From Bactericera cockerelli (Eukaryota; Arthropoda; Insecta; Hemiptera; Triozidae), in assembly GCA_024516035.1 (NCBI GenBank), contig CM044964.1, forward strand, positions 17,117,084 to 17,181,083: DNA of 64,000 nt. The letters run 5' to 3'. Numbering within the stretch: the first letter of the stretch is position 1; the number at the start of each line of letters is the position of its first letter. Below are positions 1 to 11,739 of this stretch, one piece after another. A program made the translations under genes and the position numbers. Under the pieces are notes generated by a model, which saw only the letters and a program-made list of their open reading frames with translations, was not told the DNA's origin and made no database searches.

Positions 1-82
1 CATTAATTCACCTTCTTTTCACTTGTTGGCGCCACAAGTTTTTTTTCGAATTTAGTTTATAGAGAAGTGGATTAGGCCTTAA

Positions 83-116
83 AATATGTATCCCTTCTGT
101 GAAAGGGATACATATT
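83..116. repeat. Short perfect hairpin
   Basis: A 14-bp stem (83-96 against 103-116) encloses a 6-nt loop. No gene is nearby. It may be part of an unidentified repeat. Confidence 0.5.
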
Positions 117-308
117 ATAGGGGAACCACTTAGGAAGTTAGAAAAACGGGCTGGAACTCTACCTCTTGGGTGGCCTGGAAACGAGTACATTTCATATTTT
201 TATTTAATTGACGAATGGTCTTGAATTTTTTTATGATTGACCTGTCTATCGTATAAAAACCCTGTTTTGGCGAGGAAAGGTCCGGCTGTAGGGGAGGAGG
301 AGGCCGAG

Positions 309-345
309 GGTGTTGGGTTGTAGTGTCAAGCTACAATCCAACACC
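309..345. repeat. Short hairpin
   Basis: A 15-bp stem with one G-T wobble (309-323 against 331-345) and a 7-nt loop. Function unknown; possibly a LINE or SINE tail remnant. Confidence 0.5.
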
Positions 346-723
346 TCTTTCACAAGCGATAGTACGAGATAATACTAGTTACATCACGTATTAGCTTTCT
401 TTTTTTTTTTTTTTGCATGTTGTTTTCCTTTGTAGCATGCTTTGAATGTTGCATGATTTTGTGTTCATGATTTTGTGTGTTTTCTTTCTATTTTTGGTTT
501 CCTTTTTTCTCTTTATTGTACTGTTCAATTATCATGTTGTTCATAGGATTCTTTTTCAGTCCATCCGACCTGCCCGGTTCAAAGGCAGTTCATAATTCTG
601 CCCAAAACGTTGCTTAGCTTTTTGTTTTAAGTTTAGTATTAAAATATATTTTGAGGCGATGGAAACTAAAATTTTTGCGAGCGCGAGTTAAAAAAATGTT
701 CGCCTCGCTCTTTTGCCATCACT

Positions 724-921
724 AGTTGTTTGTAAGGGATACCTTCCGGTGCGCTCGTGTTGACCCAGCACCTAAATGGGAAGTATTGTGTCACTTCTAG
801 CCATCAGAGAGGAGACATACTATTAGATCGGCATTGGGCAGGCTACAATACAGACCACAAGCGTTTATAATAGAATCTGTTTCATTGCTACGAAATAAAA
901 AAAGGCTGTGAAACACTCATC

Positions 922-952
<31 letters not shown>
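724..952 (+). mobile_element. SINE family A copy, 5'-truncated
   Basis: This is the body of a repeat seen seven times in the window, marked by GGTGCGCTCGTGTTGACCCA and ACCACAAGCGT, and it ends in a run of about 27 A. The tRNA-like head seen in the copies at 37333 and 58837 is missing. Moved by LINE machinery (inference from the A-rich tail and 5' truncation). Confidence 0.8.
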
Positions 953-1159
953 TGCAAGTAGTCCAGTTAGCTATGGTCAGATCTAATCGTTTCGGTCATG
1001 TCTGGTTGATTTAAATTTAGTCTAATAGCAAATTACGTCTACAACGAGCAATGTATTATGTTTATTAATAAAAACCATCTCTCTTTTCTCCAAAGTATCC
1101 ACCAATTACACTCATTTTCATTTTTTAATACTCTTGACTTAAATATAACCCTCATTTCA

Positions 1160-1935
1160 TGTCTCTCTCCGTCTCTTTTCTTCTTTCTCTCTCTCCTCTC
1201 AGCAAGTTGTCAAATCCCATTATTAAATCATAACTATAATGTTTTTCTTTCCCTGTTAAAAGAGTGAGTAAATGTAAGATTTACAGGGGAAGAGCTAAGA
1301 GAAGTAAAAAAGGATTATTATGAAAATTTTAAATGTTTAATGCCATAATCTTCTTTAGAATTTTCTCACCTTTTAATATTATTTACCTCCTTTCCTCCTT
1401 GCTTTTCTATCTTTTGGTTCCTCTTTGCTCTTCCTTCCTCTTTACTTTATTTTTGTCTTATGTTTCTGTTCCTCTTTGCTTTCCCTCTCTTTTTGTTCAC
1501 CATTGCTCTTCTCTCTAACTAGCTTCCTATTCTTCTTTTCTTCCTGTTCATTTATGCTCTCTTCCTCTATGCTCTCCTTTCCTCTTTTCTTCCTGCTCCT
1601 CTTTGCTTTCTGTTCCTCTATTCTTTCTGTTCATCTATGCTTTCTCTTCTTCTATGTTCTCCCTCTCTCTTTTCTTCCTGTTCCTCTTTGCTTTCTTCTA
1701 CTCTATGCTCTCCCTTCCTCTTTTCTTCATGTTCCTCTTTGCTTTCTGTTACTCTACGCTCTCCCTTCTTCTTTTCTTCCTGTTCCTCTTTCCTTTCTGT
1801 TTCTCTATGCTCTCTCTTTCTTTATGTTCTCTCTTCCTCTTTTCTTCCTGCTCCTCTTTGATTTCTGTTACATTTTATCTTTCCTATCCTAGTTCTCTTA
1901 TTTCCCCTTTCTATCTTCCTCATTATAACATTATT
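1160..1935. repeat. Long polypyrimidine (C/T) tract with degenerate tandem units
   Basis: The + strand is almost entirely C and T, built from imperfect units such as TTCCTCTTTTCTTCCTGTTC. Several frames stay open simply because T/C-rich codons seldom make stops. It is not a gene. Confidence 0.85.
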
Positions 1936-2640
1936 ACGTAAGATGGCGGAAGAGCAGTCGTTTTCTCAACACTCGAGCTCCCTAATGCTCCTCTCCCAGT
2001 AACCTACTTAACTAACCTCCTTGGTTAGTTGGGCGCCTTATTAGCTACGCCACGAAAGGATTAGATGATTTTTCTTAGGTTTTATCTTGTTAAGGTTGTC
2101 TAATTTTTAATTTTTCTTTTCCTAGCTAAAAATTATAGTTTTATTTACGTATTAGATAGAAAAGGAGAAAAACTTCCAATGTCCAGATTTACTGAGCAGT
2201 CGAGCAGAAGTAATTTTACATTAAAAGCATGTTAGTGATGGAAATAAATTTTTATTTTTATGAAATTAAAAACCAAGAGAATGACCTTAATTTGGTTATT
2301 CCATAATATAATTACTTATCCACTCATCTGTGAGGAACATCCATTTATTTTACTACCCATTATTATGTATTACATTGAGTCAATATTAAAATTAATGTTC
2401 AAATCATTGCCAAAGATTCACTAGACACTGGATTTTTTTGTTTTCAAATTATAAGATACCTTAATACGCACATTCCCATTTTAATTGTTAATAGAAAATT
2501 CCGTAATTTTCTAAAACAAGTGAGATGTAATAATGAGAGGAAGAGGAAGAAAAATAGAAATATAAGAACAGTATTGGCAAAAAGAAATAAATATCAAGAC
2601 CAGTGCCGGATTGCAATAATAGCACTTATAGGAGAATTGG
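1936..2640. other. AT-rich DNA with no recognised feature
   Basis: No splice-bounded open frame or known repeat was recognised here. Confidence 0.5.
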
Positions 2641-2647
2641 ATAATAA

Positions 2648-2945
2648 TAATAATAATTAATAATAATGCTTTTTCTTTGTGTTATTATGTCACAATTTCA
2701 GTGGGTAGCGCAGAATCATAGGACTTTACCACTTTAATTTACAATATCTTGTATTATTTTTTTGCCTAAGATTCTGCCACTGGTCGCTGCTTCACATTAA
2801 AGCAGCTACTCATTTTTCCTCACGAGGTATGAGTGGACCCCGAACATCCAAGTACAGAGCAGAAAAAATCCTCCCCCGCTGGGAATCGAACCCAGGTCAC
2901 TATGTGTGCAATGCCTAGCGCGCTAACTCGCTCTGCCACAGTGAC
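2648..2945 (-). mobile_element. SINE family B copy
   Basis: On the minus strand it starts with a tRNA-like head (A box in GGCAGAGCGAGTTAGCG, B box GGTTCGATTCC), then a conserved body containing CTCATACCTCGTGAGGAAAA and CGACCAGTGGC. Three other substantial copies lie at 28620, 47637 and 60413. The type II-like layout hints at a Leu/Ser tRNA ancestor (inference). Confidence 0.8.
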
Positions 2946-2999
2946 TACTGGAGAATTGGATAACTTACACTGGGTATAACTAAATTAGGGAGGCTTTAA

Positions 3000-4260
3000 C
3001 CACAAAAGTGATAGAGGCCCTCAGAAGGTTATTCTGGCCCTTAGTGGGTGAAGGATGAAAAAACAAGAGGCGTAAGAGAGAGGGAGACAGCATGGTAGGA
3101 GAAAAACGGAGAAATACTTCAAGATATACAACAGTACGTATACATAAAGGCCAACAGAATTGGTTGGGAGAGAATTTTAGGAGGAAGGAGGAGAAAGAGA
3201 AATTAAGGATGAAATAGAGTAAGCAAGAAACAGATAAAACTGTAGAATGAGAGTAAGGTATGTAGGGATGGAGTGAGTGTAGGAGATAATAGGAGGGAGA
3301 GGGAGAAGAGGGAGAAAAAGGAACTAACTAGGGTTTTAATTACGTGATATCTTACTTCCCGAGCTGTGCCTAGGTACATATATCTTTTGTTCCGATCTTC
3401 GCTACCTACGTGTGCCTGGCATAGGCAATTATTCTCGGATGCAAATGAGACACAAGATACATGCTGATGACGTATGGGAGGGGGGGGGGGATAGAGTGGA
3501 AGGAGGAAGAAGAAGGGATTGGGAAGATTAATGGAGAGGAGTTGAGGGGAAGGTGTGAAGGGAGGAGAAAAGTGAGGGAGAGGGTCGGGTGAGAGAGGAG
3601 GAGCAAAGAAAGGGGAAGAAGAATGAGTGGGACACGAGATGGAGAGGGGGATTAGGATTAGGGGTGGAGGGAGGAACATAGACAGGCGGGAGAGGAGAAA
3701 GTGGGAGTGGCAGTAGATGAAGATGAGGTGGGGGGAGGAAGATAGGGGAAGGATGGAGATGGAGAGGGAAGAGACCAGAGATGGAGAGGAGGATGAGAGG
3801 GGGTGGAGGATGCTTGTTTTTATGGAAATTATCCGCAGGAAAGAAAAAAATATAGGTGAGGGTGATATTGAAGAGACGAGAGGAATGAGAGAGCAGTAAG
3901 GAGGAAGAGATGATATGTGGAGGGAGAAGAGATAGTACTTAGAGAAGTGTGAATGGAGAGAAATGGTAGGATAGAGAGTAAAGAGAGATATCTAATTACT
4001 TATGCAGATTTTATCGGAGACGGTATCTAGGAAGATTAAAAATGATGGGAGATAAAGAGCAAAGGGATAGAGAGAGAGATAAAGAGCAAAGCAGTGTAGA
4101 ATCTATTCATTGTAGGAAGCAGAGAAGCAGAGAGAAGGAAGCAGGAGTAACAAAAGAGAGAGAGAAAGAGAGCGATAAAGAGCAGAGAGAGAGAGAAAGA
4201 GAGAGATAAAGAGCAAAGAGAGAGAGGGGAGAGAGAAAGGGGAGAGGGAGAGAGATATGA
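3000..4260. repeat. Long polypurine (G/A) tract
   Basis: The + strand is dominated by G and A, with a 10-G run near 3480 and GA microsatellites at 4160-4255. Open frames in it are low-complexity artefacts. Confidence 0.85.
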
Positions 4261-5188
4261 TAATCTTTAAATATCCGTATATTTAATTTTGTATTTTTGT
4301 TAATAATTTGTGTCTGTAAATTCATTTATATTTGTATATTTAAACCAAAAATGAGCCTTAGCTTAAATTGCTATCAAAAAAGGACTCTTTATTTCTACGC
4401 CTACCTAATAATAATGGTTTTATAATGAACTGTGATTGTATACATTAAAAGAAATCTGCTATTGAATTTATACAGGATGGCCACTGGCCTCTAAGAGGCA
4501 ACTCAATTGAGAACCACTGGCTACAGTCTAGACCTGGAAACTCGGGAAAGTTTTGCAAAAGTTTGAAAATGTTCGAAAATTTACATCATTAAGATAAGTT
4601 CATCTTGAAAGGCTTTGGAACTAGTTTTGACAGGTTTATCAATGGACTTTGAAATTGCTTAACCTCCCAGCTCCCCCGAGATGTAACTTAATTTTCAGCA
4701 TAAAGTGCATCAGTCGATCTCTATACTTCTTGTGATGTCAGATTTCCAACATAGAGCTGGCAAAATAGAGTTTTTATCTTTCTTCTAGAACCTAAGATTT
4801 TTTTTTTAATTTTAATTCGATCTACTTACTTATGTATGTTTTAAGCGTTTGCTTTTGTGGGTTAAGCCTCGTCTCGCGAAAACTAAAATGTTGAATCAAC
4901 AAAAAAGCATCCATATTTAAAATTCCGATGAGGTCGGTGCAATGTTGTTCAACATTTGTTGACATTTGTTGAACAACATGATGATCAGCACATTCAATAC
5001 AATTCTGAAGCTGCGTCCCCAGCTTTAGAATTAAGGTTTGGATATTTATAACTTGACGGACGGACAAATAGGAAAATTACACACCTACTAATAATAATAT
5101 TAATACTAATAATAATCCCCTAAAGAGCTTTATTATTATTATTTTTAAGAAAATGGCAAATGAATCATACCTTCATTTGCCATTTTCC
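4261..5188. other. Unassigned AT-rich DNA
   Basis: No gene recognised. A hairpin at about 5150-5185 pairs AAATGGCAAATGAA with TTCATTTGCCATTT. Confidence 0.5.
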
Positions 5189-5229
5189 CCTGACTGGTGG
5201 TTACCTTCCACTAAAGAGTTATTATTATT
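5189..5229 (+). mobile_element. 3' tail of SINE family E
   Basis: It matches the terminal GGTTACCTTCCACTAAAGAG plus TTATTA repeats of the full copies at 45389 and 55650. Only the tail remains, and it abuts the 3' side of the neuroligin-like exon's downstream intron. Confidence 0.6.
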
Positions 5230-5275
5230 AGACTTTCGGTATTATAAAAAAGAAGAAAGAAAACATCCCACTCAC

Positions 5276-5428
5276 CTAGAACCCCCAGCCTGTAGTTGAG
5301 CGTGATCACCACAAAGTCAGCATAGCTGGCCAGGATTCTGCCGTCATAGGGGTTCCCAGAGTTCCACTCAAAGGATTCGCCGTGGATGTAGATCAGCACG
5401 GGGTACTTCTGCAGAGGCTGACCCGTCT
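5276..5428 (-). CDS. Internal exon of a neuroligin / carboxylesterase-family gene (partial gene)
   Basis: On the minus strand this 153-nt exon lies between an acceptor (tgtttcAG at 5434-5429) and a donor (GTGAGT at 5275-5270), with phases 2 and 1. It encodes about 51 residues of the alpha/beta-hydrolase core around the oxyanion-loop strand: [19 protein letters not shown], then [19 protein letters not shown]. HGxSxxWxSGNPYDGxxLASY is typical of insect neuroligins, the catalytically dead postsynaptic adhesion relatives of cholinesterases. A digestive or detoxification esterase would usually read HGGxFxxGS there. The flanking exons are not in the window: upstream exons would lie at higher coordinates and were not found, and downstream ones lie beyond position 1 or are missing. 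It could be one exon of a gene with very long introns, or an isolated duplicated exon. Confidence 0.8.
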
Positions 5429-5720
5429 CTGAAACAAGAGGGACAAGGGAGTACTTTAGAGGACATCATTTTTTTTTTTTTTGAGAGGAGGTCAATCTTC
5501 TTGCAATTCAAGACGAACACTAGGACCATCTCTGGCTCTTGTGGACATTGTGAGGTTTAGGCACTGAGAACGATGTGCCATACACTGTAAACATCCTCCT
5601 CTCTTTCTAATCTCAGTACCCTGGAACTGTTGCATAACATTACTTCAGGGTACGAGATGATAAACTCCTAAGTAACAGCAAAGTAAAATCTTTGTTACAA
5701 TCGATTGACGTCTCTTTTAA

Positions 5721-6137
5721 CCCTGGGTAGGGCGCCGTCTGGGATTCTCAAAATCGGGGCGCGGTGAGCCTGACAGGCACATGACGGACAAAATCCCTAA
5801 CATCCCTAAAACACCGTATTAATTTTTTTATTAACAAAATAAAGTTTTATTTTATTTCGAACTGCTTTCGAATAAATCAACGAGTTGCCCAAAGACACAG
5901 TATACAGATCAGACAGGTGTTGTTATTTTTTAATTATTATTATTATTATTTTTTTTTTCCATTAAAGCAAAATTTACCAATCATGTTCAGGATGTACAGG
6001 ATGTAGACAATGAGGAAAAAATATGTTTTAAAATTTCTGAGTATTTATTCATGTACAAAAACCAAACCAGGTTAAAATGTGGAAATCACACACCAGATCA
6101 GCGTGTGCCTGTCAGATCAGCCGCGTCCTACGCAGGG
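5721..6137. mobile_element. piggyBac-like MITE
   Basis: The 417-bp element is flanked on both sides by TTAA (5717-5720 and 6138-6141). Its imperfect terminal inverted repeats are CCCTGGGTAGGGCGC on the left and CCCTGCGTAGGACGC when read inward from the right. A TTAA target and CCCT ends are typical of the piggyBac superfamily. No transposase is encoded, so it must have moved in trans. Confidence 0.75.
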
Positions 6138-6217
6138 TTAACGTTTGTCAAAGACACGATATAAAAACCGGGTGTTATACTTAATACAATTCAGTAATCG
6201 TTCTAATTTCCTAAGAG

Positions 6218-6345
6218 ATAGGTTGATTTGAGGGACTATTAGACATACAAGGGAAAGGTTGATTTGAGGGACTATTAGACATACAAGGGAAAGGTTGATT
6301 TGAGGGACTATTAGACATACAAGGGAAAGGTTGATTTGAGGGACA
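6218..6345. repeat. 36-bp tandem repeat, about 3.5 copies
   Basis: The unit contains GGTTGATTTGAGGGACTATT followed by AGACATACAAGGGAAA. The copies are nearly identical, so the expansion is recent. Confidence 0.85.
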
Positions 6346-7477
6346 TGGAGATAATTATTTTGAAGACATACAAATCCCTGATCATTGTATTAAAAAGGGA
6401 CAGGTTGATGCAAAAAAACCACCGAAGGCTTTTGTTAAGTTTTTGATTTTTATTTTCGAAGACATCTCACCAATTTCCCCTTTTTCTTTCAAACATCTGA
6501 TCAAATGACTTCAAAATACTGACGTACGAATACGCCAAGAGCTGCCTCGCTGGGGGACGTACAGATATAATATGTATGGTGCCAGCCATGTCAGCCGAAA
6601 AGACAAGAGCTCTAGAACCAAACAACTCAAGGAGGTCCGGAAAGGCAAACTGAAAAAAGAAGAAGACACGCATATGGCACAAACTATAATCAGAAATACT
6701 GAGGGATTTGAAACAAATAGCAAAAACTTATGACAATGAATCTTGAGAAATAAAATTTGTCTGCTTATTCGGCTTTTATTTTCGTTGGAATTTTTTCAGT
6801 TACGAACATCTACAATATGACAAGTCAGCGCTCTAACTCTGAGATGATTTTACCGTCAACTAATTTTTTGAAGGAAATTGAAGGCCCCTCAGATTGGAAA
6901 AGTCTGCCAGATTGAAGCAACCTCACATGGATGAGCAATTGAGCATTTACTGATGCTGAAATTAGGAGCCGTGATATGGGGGCAGGGCGGGGAGCCAAAC
7001 TGTCCGCCCAGGCTTACAGCATGTCTTGGGGACACGTGCTTACGGGAGGGGAGAAGAGATGAGAGAGAGAGAGCATGAGGGAGAGAAAAAGAGAGAGTGA
7101 AATAGTAAAAAGGATTTTCGTCTAAAAAAGTTGACAGTGAGTGATGGAAATTCAAGACTAGTCTGGAGGAGAAGATGTCGGTACATGCTGTGTGATAGTC
7201 CTCACTGGGTGTGGTGTTGGATTAGCTTACTAGAGACCCGGGTTCGACTTGGAATTTTACAAAGAAAGGACACTTCACAGTTAAACTTCATAGCTAGAAT
7301 CTGAAAGATTTTGGAGATGATTACAAAACAAGCTTAACCCAGAATCATCAGTGTATCAGAGCAGAATACGGTATTCTGGTATTAAAAATATTCCTATATG
7401 TAAATTTATCTACAACTCTATCATTTATATTGCGATAATTTTACTTATGACTACACACAACATTATAAAAATAACAT
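6346..7477. other. Unassigned DNA
   Basis: A moderately GC-balanced patch at 6500-6670 has short open frames on both strands, but I could not match it to a family. A purine tract lies at about 7045-7110. No supported gene. Confidence 0.4.
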
Positions 7478-7690
7478 TAGAGGTTATTATTATTATTTAA
7501 TTATTTATTAAAAGGACACTAACTTATACATACAAGTAATAATGAAAGTTAAAATACAAAATTTAGAACAATATAAACAAGAAAAGACAAGATAAACGAC
7601 ATACATAATAGAGATAAAATATATACAGATGTTATAACTAAAGGGCGGGGTTATTGCCTATGGCAATCTCTTCCACACAACCCTTAAAAG
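7478..7690 (-). mobile_element. LINE 3' end, hairpin type a
   Basis: On the minus strand, GGAAGAGATTGCCATAGGCA continues into AATAACCCCGCCC and then a T-rich 3' tail. The same arrangement recurs at 33215, 35815 and 54652, so this is the 3' terminus of a heavily 5'-truncated non-LTR retrotransposon. Confidence 0.65.
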
Positions 7691-8660
7691 TTGACAGTAT
7701 TGGGTTGGGTCCAAGAAGGCACTCAGAATCAGAAGATTGTTAAATTAGAACATTTCCCAGTTACTGATTGCACACATACGTCAGGAACACAGTTCTCTTA
7801 TCAAATAATGATTCCTTTCTGATTGAATCTTTTCACCCCAAACCTATCTTTGGTGCCTAAAATATGTCTCTGTTTTACCCCAAATTGTCAAGACTTCATT
7901 TATCTCCCATCCTTCTCCTCCTTCTCTCCCTTACTCGACTTTGACGTAATCGGAGCAAAAAAATTAATCGTTTTTCTCTTTCTTGAAATTCCATTTCCTC
8001 TCTCACCCCCTCTCCTTTACCACTCTTTTTTCACCTCCCTTCCCTCGTTCTCTCCCTCTCTTGTCCCCACACTTCCTACTTAATCATCGTTGAATCTCTC
8101 TCCTCCTTCTATCAGTTGATCTACTTTTCTTCAAACTTTCACTTTTTCCAAACACTAGAAAAAATAAGGCTCTATTCCCTGATCCTTAAGATCCTATAAT
8201 ACAATTCCTTTCATCCTTGCTTCTTATCCTCCATCAATTTTGTCATTTGCTCACTGATACCTACCGAGTTGTCTCCTCAGATTTTTTTATATCTTCACTT
8301 TCTATCTCTTCTAGCTTCACATTTCTTTCTTCGTTTTTTCCAATTTTCTTTTTTTTTATCGCTCATTTTGATTTTTTTCCTCGTTCTTATCTTCGTCCTA
8401 TCTATTTTCATTATTCATTTCAATCTCATTGTTTTATTTTGTGTATTCTTCTGTCACATTTATTTCCTCGGTTCCATTTCTCAGTTTCCCGAGAGCTTCC
8501 TACTCTAGCTAGGAAGATTAGTTATTTTACACCCATAGCTCATCAGCCTTTGGATTCTTTGACATAGAAAGACTCTTTTTGAATTGATAAATGTCTTCAG
8601 TTAGGGGACATCAACATACACACTATAATTACATATTAATATATTAATGTATAAAATACA
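7691..8660. other. Unassigned, C/T-rich DNA
   Basis: Pyrimidine-rich stretches (about 7900-8080 and 8280-8460) give spurious open frames. No gene recognised. Confidence 0.5.
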
Positions 8661-8995
8661 CTCCATGGCGTAACGGTTGTGATTACTGCCAGTAGTCCAG
8701 AGATCCCGAGTTCGATCCCCGGTCGGAGCAGATGTTCCCGCCGTACATGTGAAACTGGCATTTTCGGCCCTAACCAGGCTGGGGGAGGTTAATGTGGGTA
8801 GCTGGTATGATTCCCAGCGAATGGAGGGTAAAACCCCGTCCAAATCCAGGACGTTAAATCAAATAGAATCGTTGGCGTTAGGAAGAGCATCCAGCCGTAA
8901 AAATGTGCCAAAACCAACCAATCTTAACCATGAGGTTGAACAACGTCGACCCTGCTTAAATAAGACAGAGTAAAAGAAGAAGAAAAACGTATAAA
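8661..8995 (+). mobile_element. SINE family F, tRNA-headed, near full length
   Basis: The head has a pol III B box (GAGTTCGATCCCC) and CTCC/GGAG acceptor ends. The body contains AACCAGGCTGGGGGAGGTTA, GCGAATGGAGGGTAAAACCC, then AGGACGTTAAATCAAATAG and an A-rich tail. The middle of this body also occurs behind a 5S rRNA-derived head at 16701. Confidence 0.8.
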
Positions 8996-9194
8996 AGAAA
9001 CTCGAGTTCAAGTTTCGTCATTGACATAGTTTTATTATAAATAATGTCTTAATAATAAACTTTTGTAAGGAAGACAAAAAAAAATAAATATTACTAAAAG
9101 AAATATCAGAAGAAAAGTGTTTAAAAACTTAACCATCTGTTACATAACATTGTGACGCTTTGAATCAAAACGGATGAAGAAATTAAAGAGAAAG

Positions 9195-9415
9195 AAAACG
9201 AACTTGAAGACAATGGAGAGAAAAGTGAAAAAGGAGAACTTAACTATAACTGAGATCATAACTGCAAAAAATAAAGAGGAGAATAAAGAGAAGAGAAAGA
9301 GACGAGAAAGAGAAGAGAAAAGAGAAGCGTAAAGAGAAGATAAAAGTAAAGAGAAGATAAAAGAGAAAAGTAAAGAGAAGAGATAAGAAAAAAGTAAAGA
9401 GAAGAAAAAAGAAAG
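9195..9415. repeat. AAAGAGAAGA-type purine repeat
   Basis: Degenerate G/A-only tandem units on the + strand. Open frames on the other strand are low complexity. Confidence 0.8.
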
Positions 9416-9749
9416 TATTCCCTCTGTCTGAATCCAAGGTAGTAGGTTCGAATCTCAGACAAGTGAGGTTGCTACAGGAATGGCATAGCTATGTGATTAC
9501 TGGGTGAATACTGGGTGTAGCATCACTGGCAGTAGTCACGCAAACTTTATAATGGAGGATCCCTTCCATATTATTACCTCGAATCAGAATTTATTTAATA
9601 TGAACAAGGTATGTCATGTATCTATGACATCGAATTATCAGAGCCACATAATGAAAGCCCCAACAAAAGGAATTTACTGTTCGTTATCCAAATCATAATA
9701 ATTATGCCATTATCATGTCTATGGAAGCACAATAAAGGTTCAGATGGTG

Positions 9750-9885
9750 GGGGAGAGAGAAATTGAGAGTGAAAGAGTGGGAGTGAGAGAGAGAGAGAGA
9801 GAGAGAGCGAAAGAATGGGAGTGAGAGAGAGGGAGAGAGAGAGAGGGGGGGGGGGGAGAGAGAGAGGGAGAGAGATTGTGAGAGA
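9750..9885. repeat. GA microsatellite with a G run
   Basis: Repeated GA dinucleotides with an internal run of about 12 G near 9845. Confidence 0.85.
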
Positions 9886-11276
9886 TATCATTTTCCAATA
9901 GAAAGCTACTAGAAATCTTACAAGCCATTATCAGAACAAATTTTCATATCCTGATTTTATCCTTTTTTCCCCCTGTAAACACAGGTTATGTTTAACTGGA
10001 AAACCATAGTTTTAAGTACCTACCTAGAAGCAGCTTAGAAATGCTAACATATACAGGGTGGACCAAAAAAACGTTTACACCCGTTAATGGTAGATTACTG
10101 AAGACATTTCCAGGCCGGATCTACAATCCGTTTTTTCGGATTCGCCTTCGTAACTGCACAAAGTGATTTTTTGCAACTTTCCGAAAAAGTCCGACTTTGG
10201 CTTATTCTTCAGGTCAGTACTTTTTTCCTGTTTAAGATGAGTTGATTCTGAACAATTTTGCAGAAAGCCAACAAAATTTCGATGTTTCTAGCTACACTAC
10301 TTTGTTTTTTACGATTTGGTTTGTGATATTTTTTTACACCTGAACAGAAAAAAACACCCAAAAAAACTTTTTTACTAAATAAAACACTCGACATTTGTCC
10401 GAACAAATTTTGGCACAGACATGGGCAAGTTTGATAAAAGTTGGCGGCCGCCCCGAGATTGCTAAAAAATAATTTTACGATTTTTTATCACGTGATCTTC
10501 TGGGAAAAATTATTAGATGTTTGCCAAAAACTCTTCAAAAATCCTAAGAGTTTTCTAGCTGTAGACTGTGTAAGGGCGTCTTGTATTGTTTACAAAAATT
10601 GTTTACATTGCTTCTTTTGAATACCGCGGTCTCACATGCCTTCATCAGCCAGTTTAGTAGAATTCAAATGATAATTTTCGTGCTTTTCAGATTGTCAGTG
10701 GTGTTAGCTAAATGTGGTAGTGCTAAGAGTGTTAGTCGTATGACCGTGGTTCAATTTTCGGCGGTCAATATTATTTTAATTATCAAAAAAATCTGATGGA
10801 TTATTTTATTCATACCTGTGTCTGACCTGTTGTAACACCAACAACTTATGGTTTTTTTGGCGGTAATACCTACGATCAGTAAATGGAGTTATATCAGATA
10901 CTATTGGTATCACAATACACATAATTATTATTCATGTAAGCCCCTGAGAGACTGACTTGATAATGTAAGGATGGTTTTTCTTATACTTCTCTACGAGAGA
11001 AAAAAAAACTAGCGAATTTTCCAAACGAAAATAGAATTTATGAAATAAATCCAGGTAAATATGTAGGTAAGTTCTTCTATCATAAACAATACTAATTAAA
11101 TAACAAATATTTACCGATTGCCAACTCTTAATAAAACTCTAAAAAAAACAAAATAATATTTTGTAAAATTAATAAACTTTTGCAGTCTTTATTATGTTTT
11201 ATACTATTTTGATATAAACAAAAAGGTATTTAAAAAAACATTTTGTGTTAGTATGTTCAATGAGAAACGATTAGAA

Positions 11277-11370
11277 GCGCACGATTAGGTCAGTGGTAAG
11301 CTAGTCACTTGCCATGCGGAAGATCGCACCCGGGTCCGAACGCCAGAGCCAGCAAAAAATTCATGACTAC
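11277..11370 (+). mobile_element. SINE family A head fragment nested in the transposon
   Basis: It resembles the tRNA-like head of the full copies at 37333 and 58837, beginning GCGCACGATTAGGTCAGTGG. The body is absent. Confidence 0.65.
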
Positions 11371-11504
11371 AAAATAAAAAGACTGTTGCCATTTTTTATT
11401 ATTAGCCATAGTACACACTATGGATTCTCCCCTCACACAAATTTTTGAAACCAATGGTGACTTTAGTACCTTAGTTCTAACTCAGAACTGTACCTCTACC
11501 TTCT

Positions 11505-11536
11505 TGCCTTTCTCTCTCTCTCTCTTTCGCTCTCTG

Positions 11537-11579
<43 letters not shown>

Positions 11580-11580
11580 T
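11505..11580. repeat. CT microsatellite
   Basis: A near-uninterrupted run of CT dinucleotides inside the transposon. Confidence 0.9.
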
Positions 11581-11590
11581 CTCAATTTCC

Positions 11591-11739
11591 TTAGAGGAAC
11601 TGTTGGAAGTGGCGTCCACCTTCCTGGATGCAAAGGTTGAACCTCTTCATCATGTTCCGTCGAATGTTGCGGAAGATTCCAGGTTTTTCTGTCAGGTCAT
11701 CGAATGCCAACAGGATTCTTGCTACCAGATTTCGTAAAC
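11591..11739 (-). pseudogene. C-terminal remnant of an IS630/mariner-like transposase
   Basis: The minus strand reads LRNLVARILLAFDDLTEKPG, then IRRNMMKRFNLCIQEGGRHF, and ends QQFL before a stop (TAA, complement of 11591-11593). Related arthropod transposases end in a similar block: an LxxR(V/I) helix, then a RRxxxCIxxxGxHFxxxL tail. Further upstream on the minus strand, about 11740-11785, WDHVKNIV continues the similarity in another frame, so there is a frameshift. The catalytic DDE/D region is missing. Confidence 0.6.

Noticed and set aside
1425..1941. Overlapping open frames rich in Leu, Ser, Phe
   Set aside because: Low-complexity pyrimidine tract, open in all three + frames; not a membrane protein gene.
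3203..3679. 158-aa minus-strand frame
   Set aside because: It lies in a purine tract; Pro/Ser/Leu-rich composition follows from base composition.
6467..6723. Possible upstream neuroligin exon (LYLYVPQRG-like reading, minus strand)
   Set aside because: The resemblance to the LYLNxYVP motif is short and in a frame without the preceding conserved residues or convincing splice sites.
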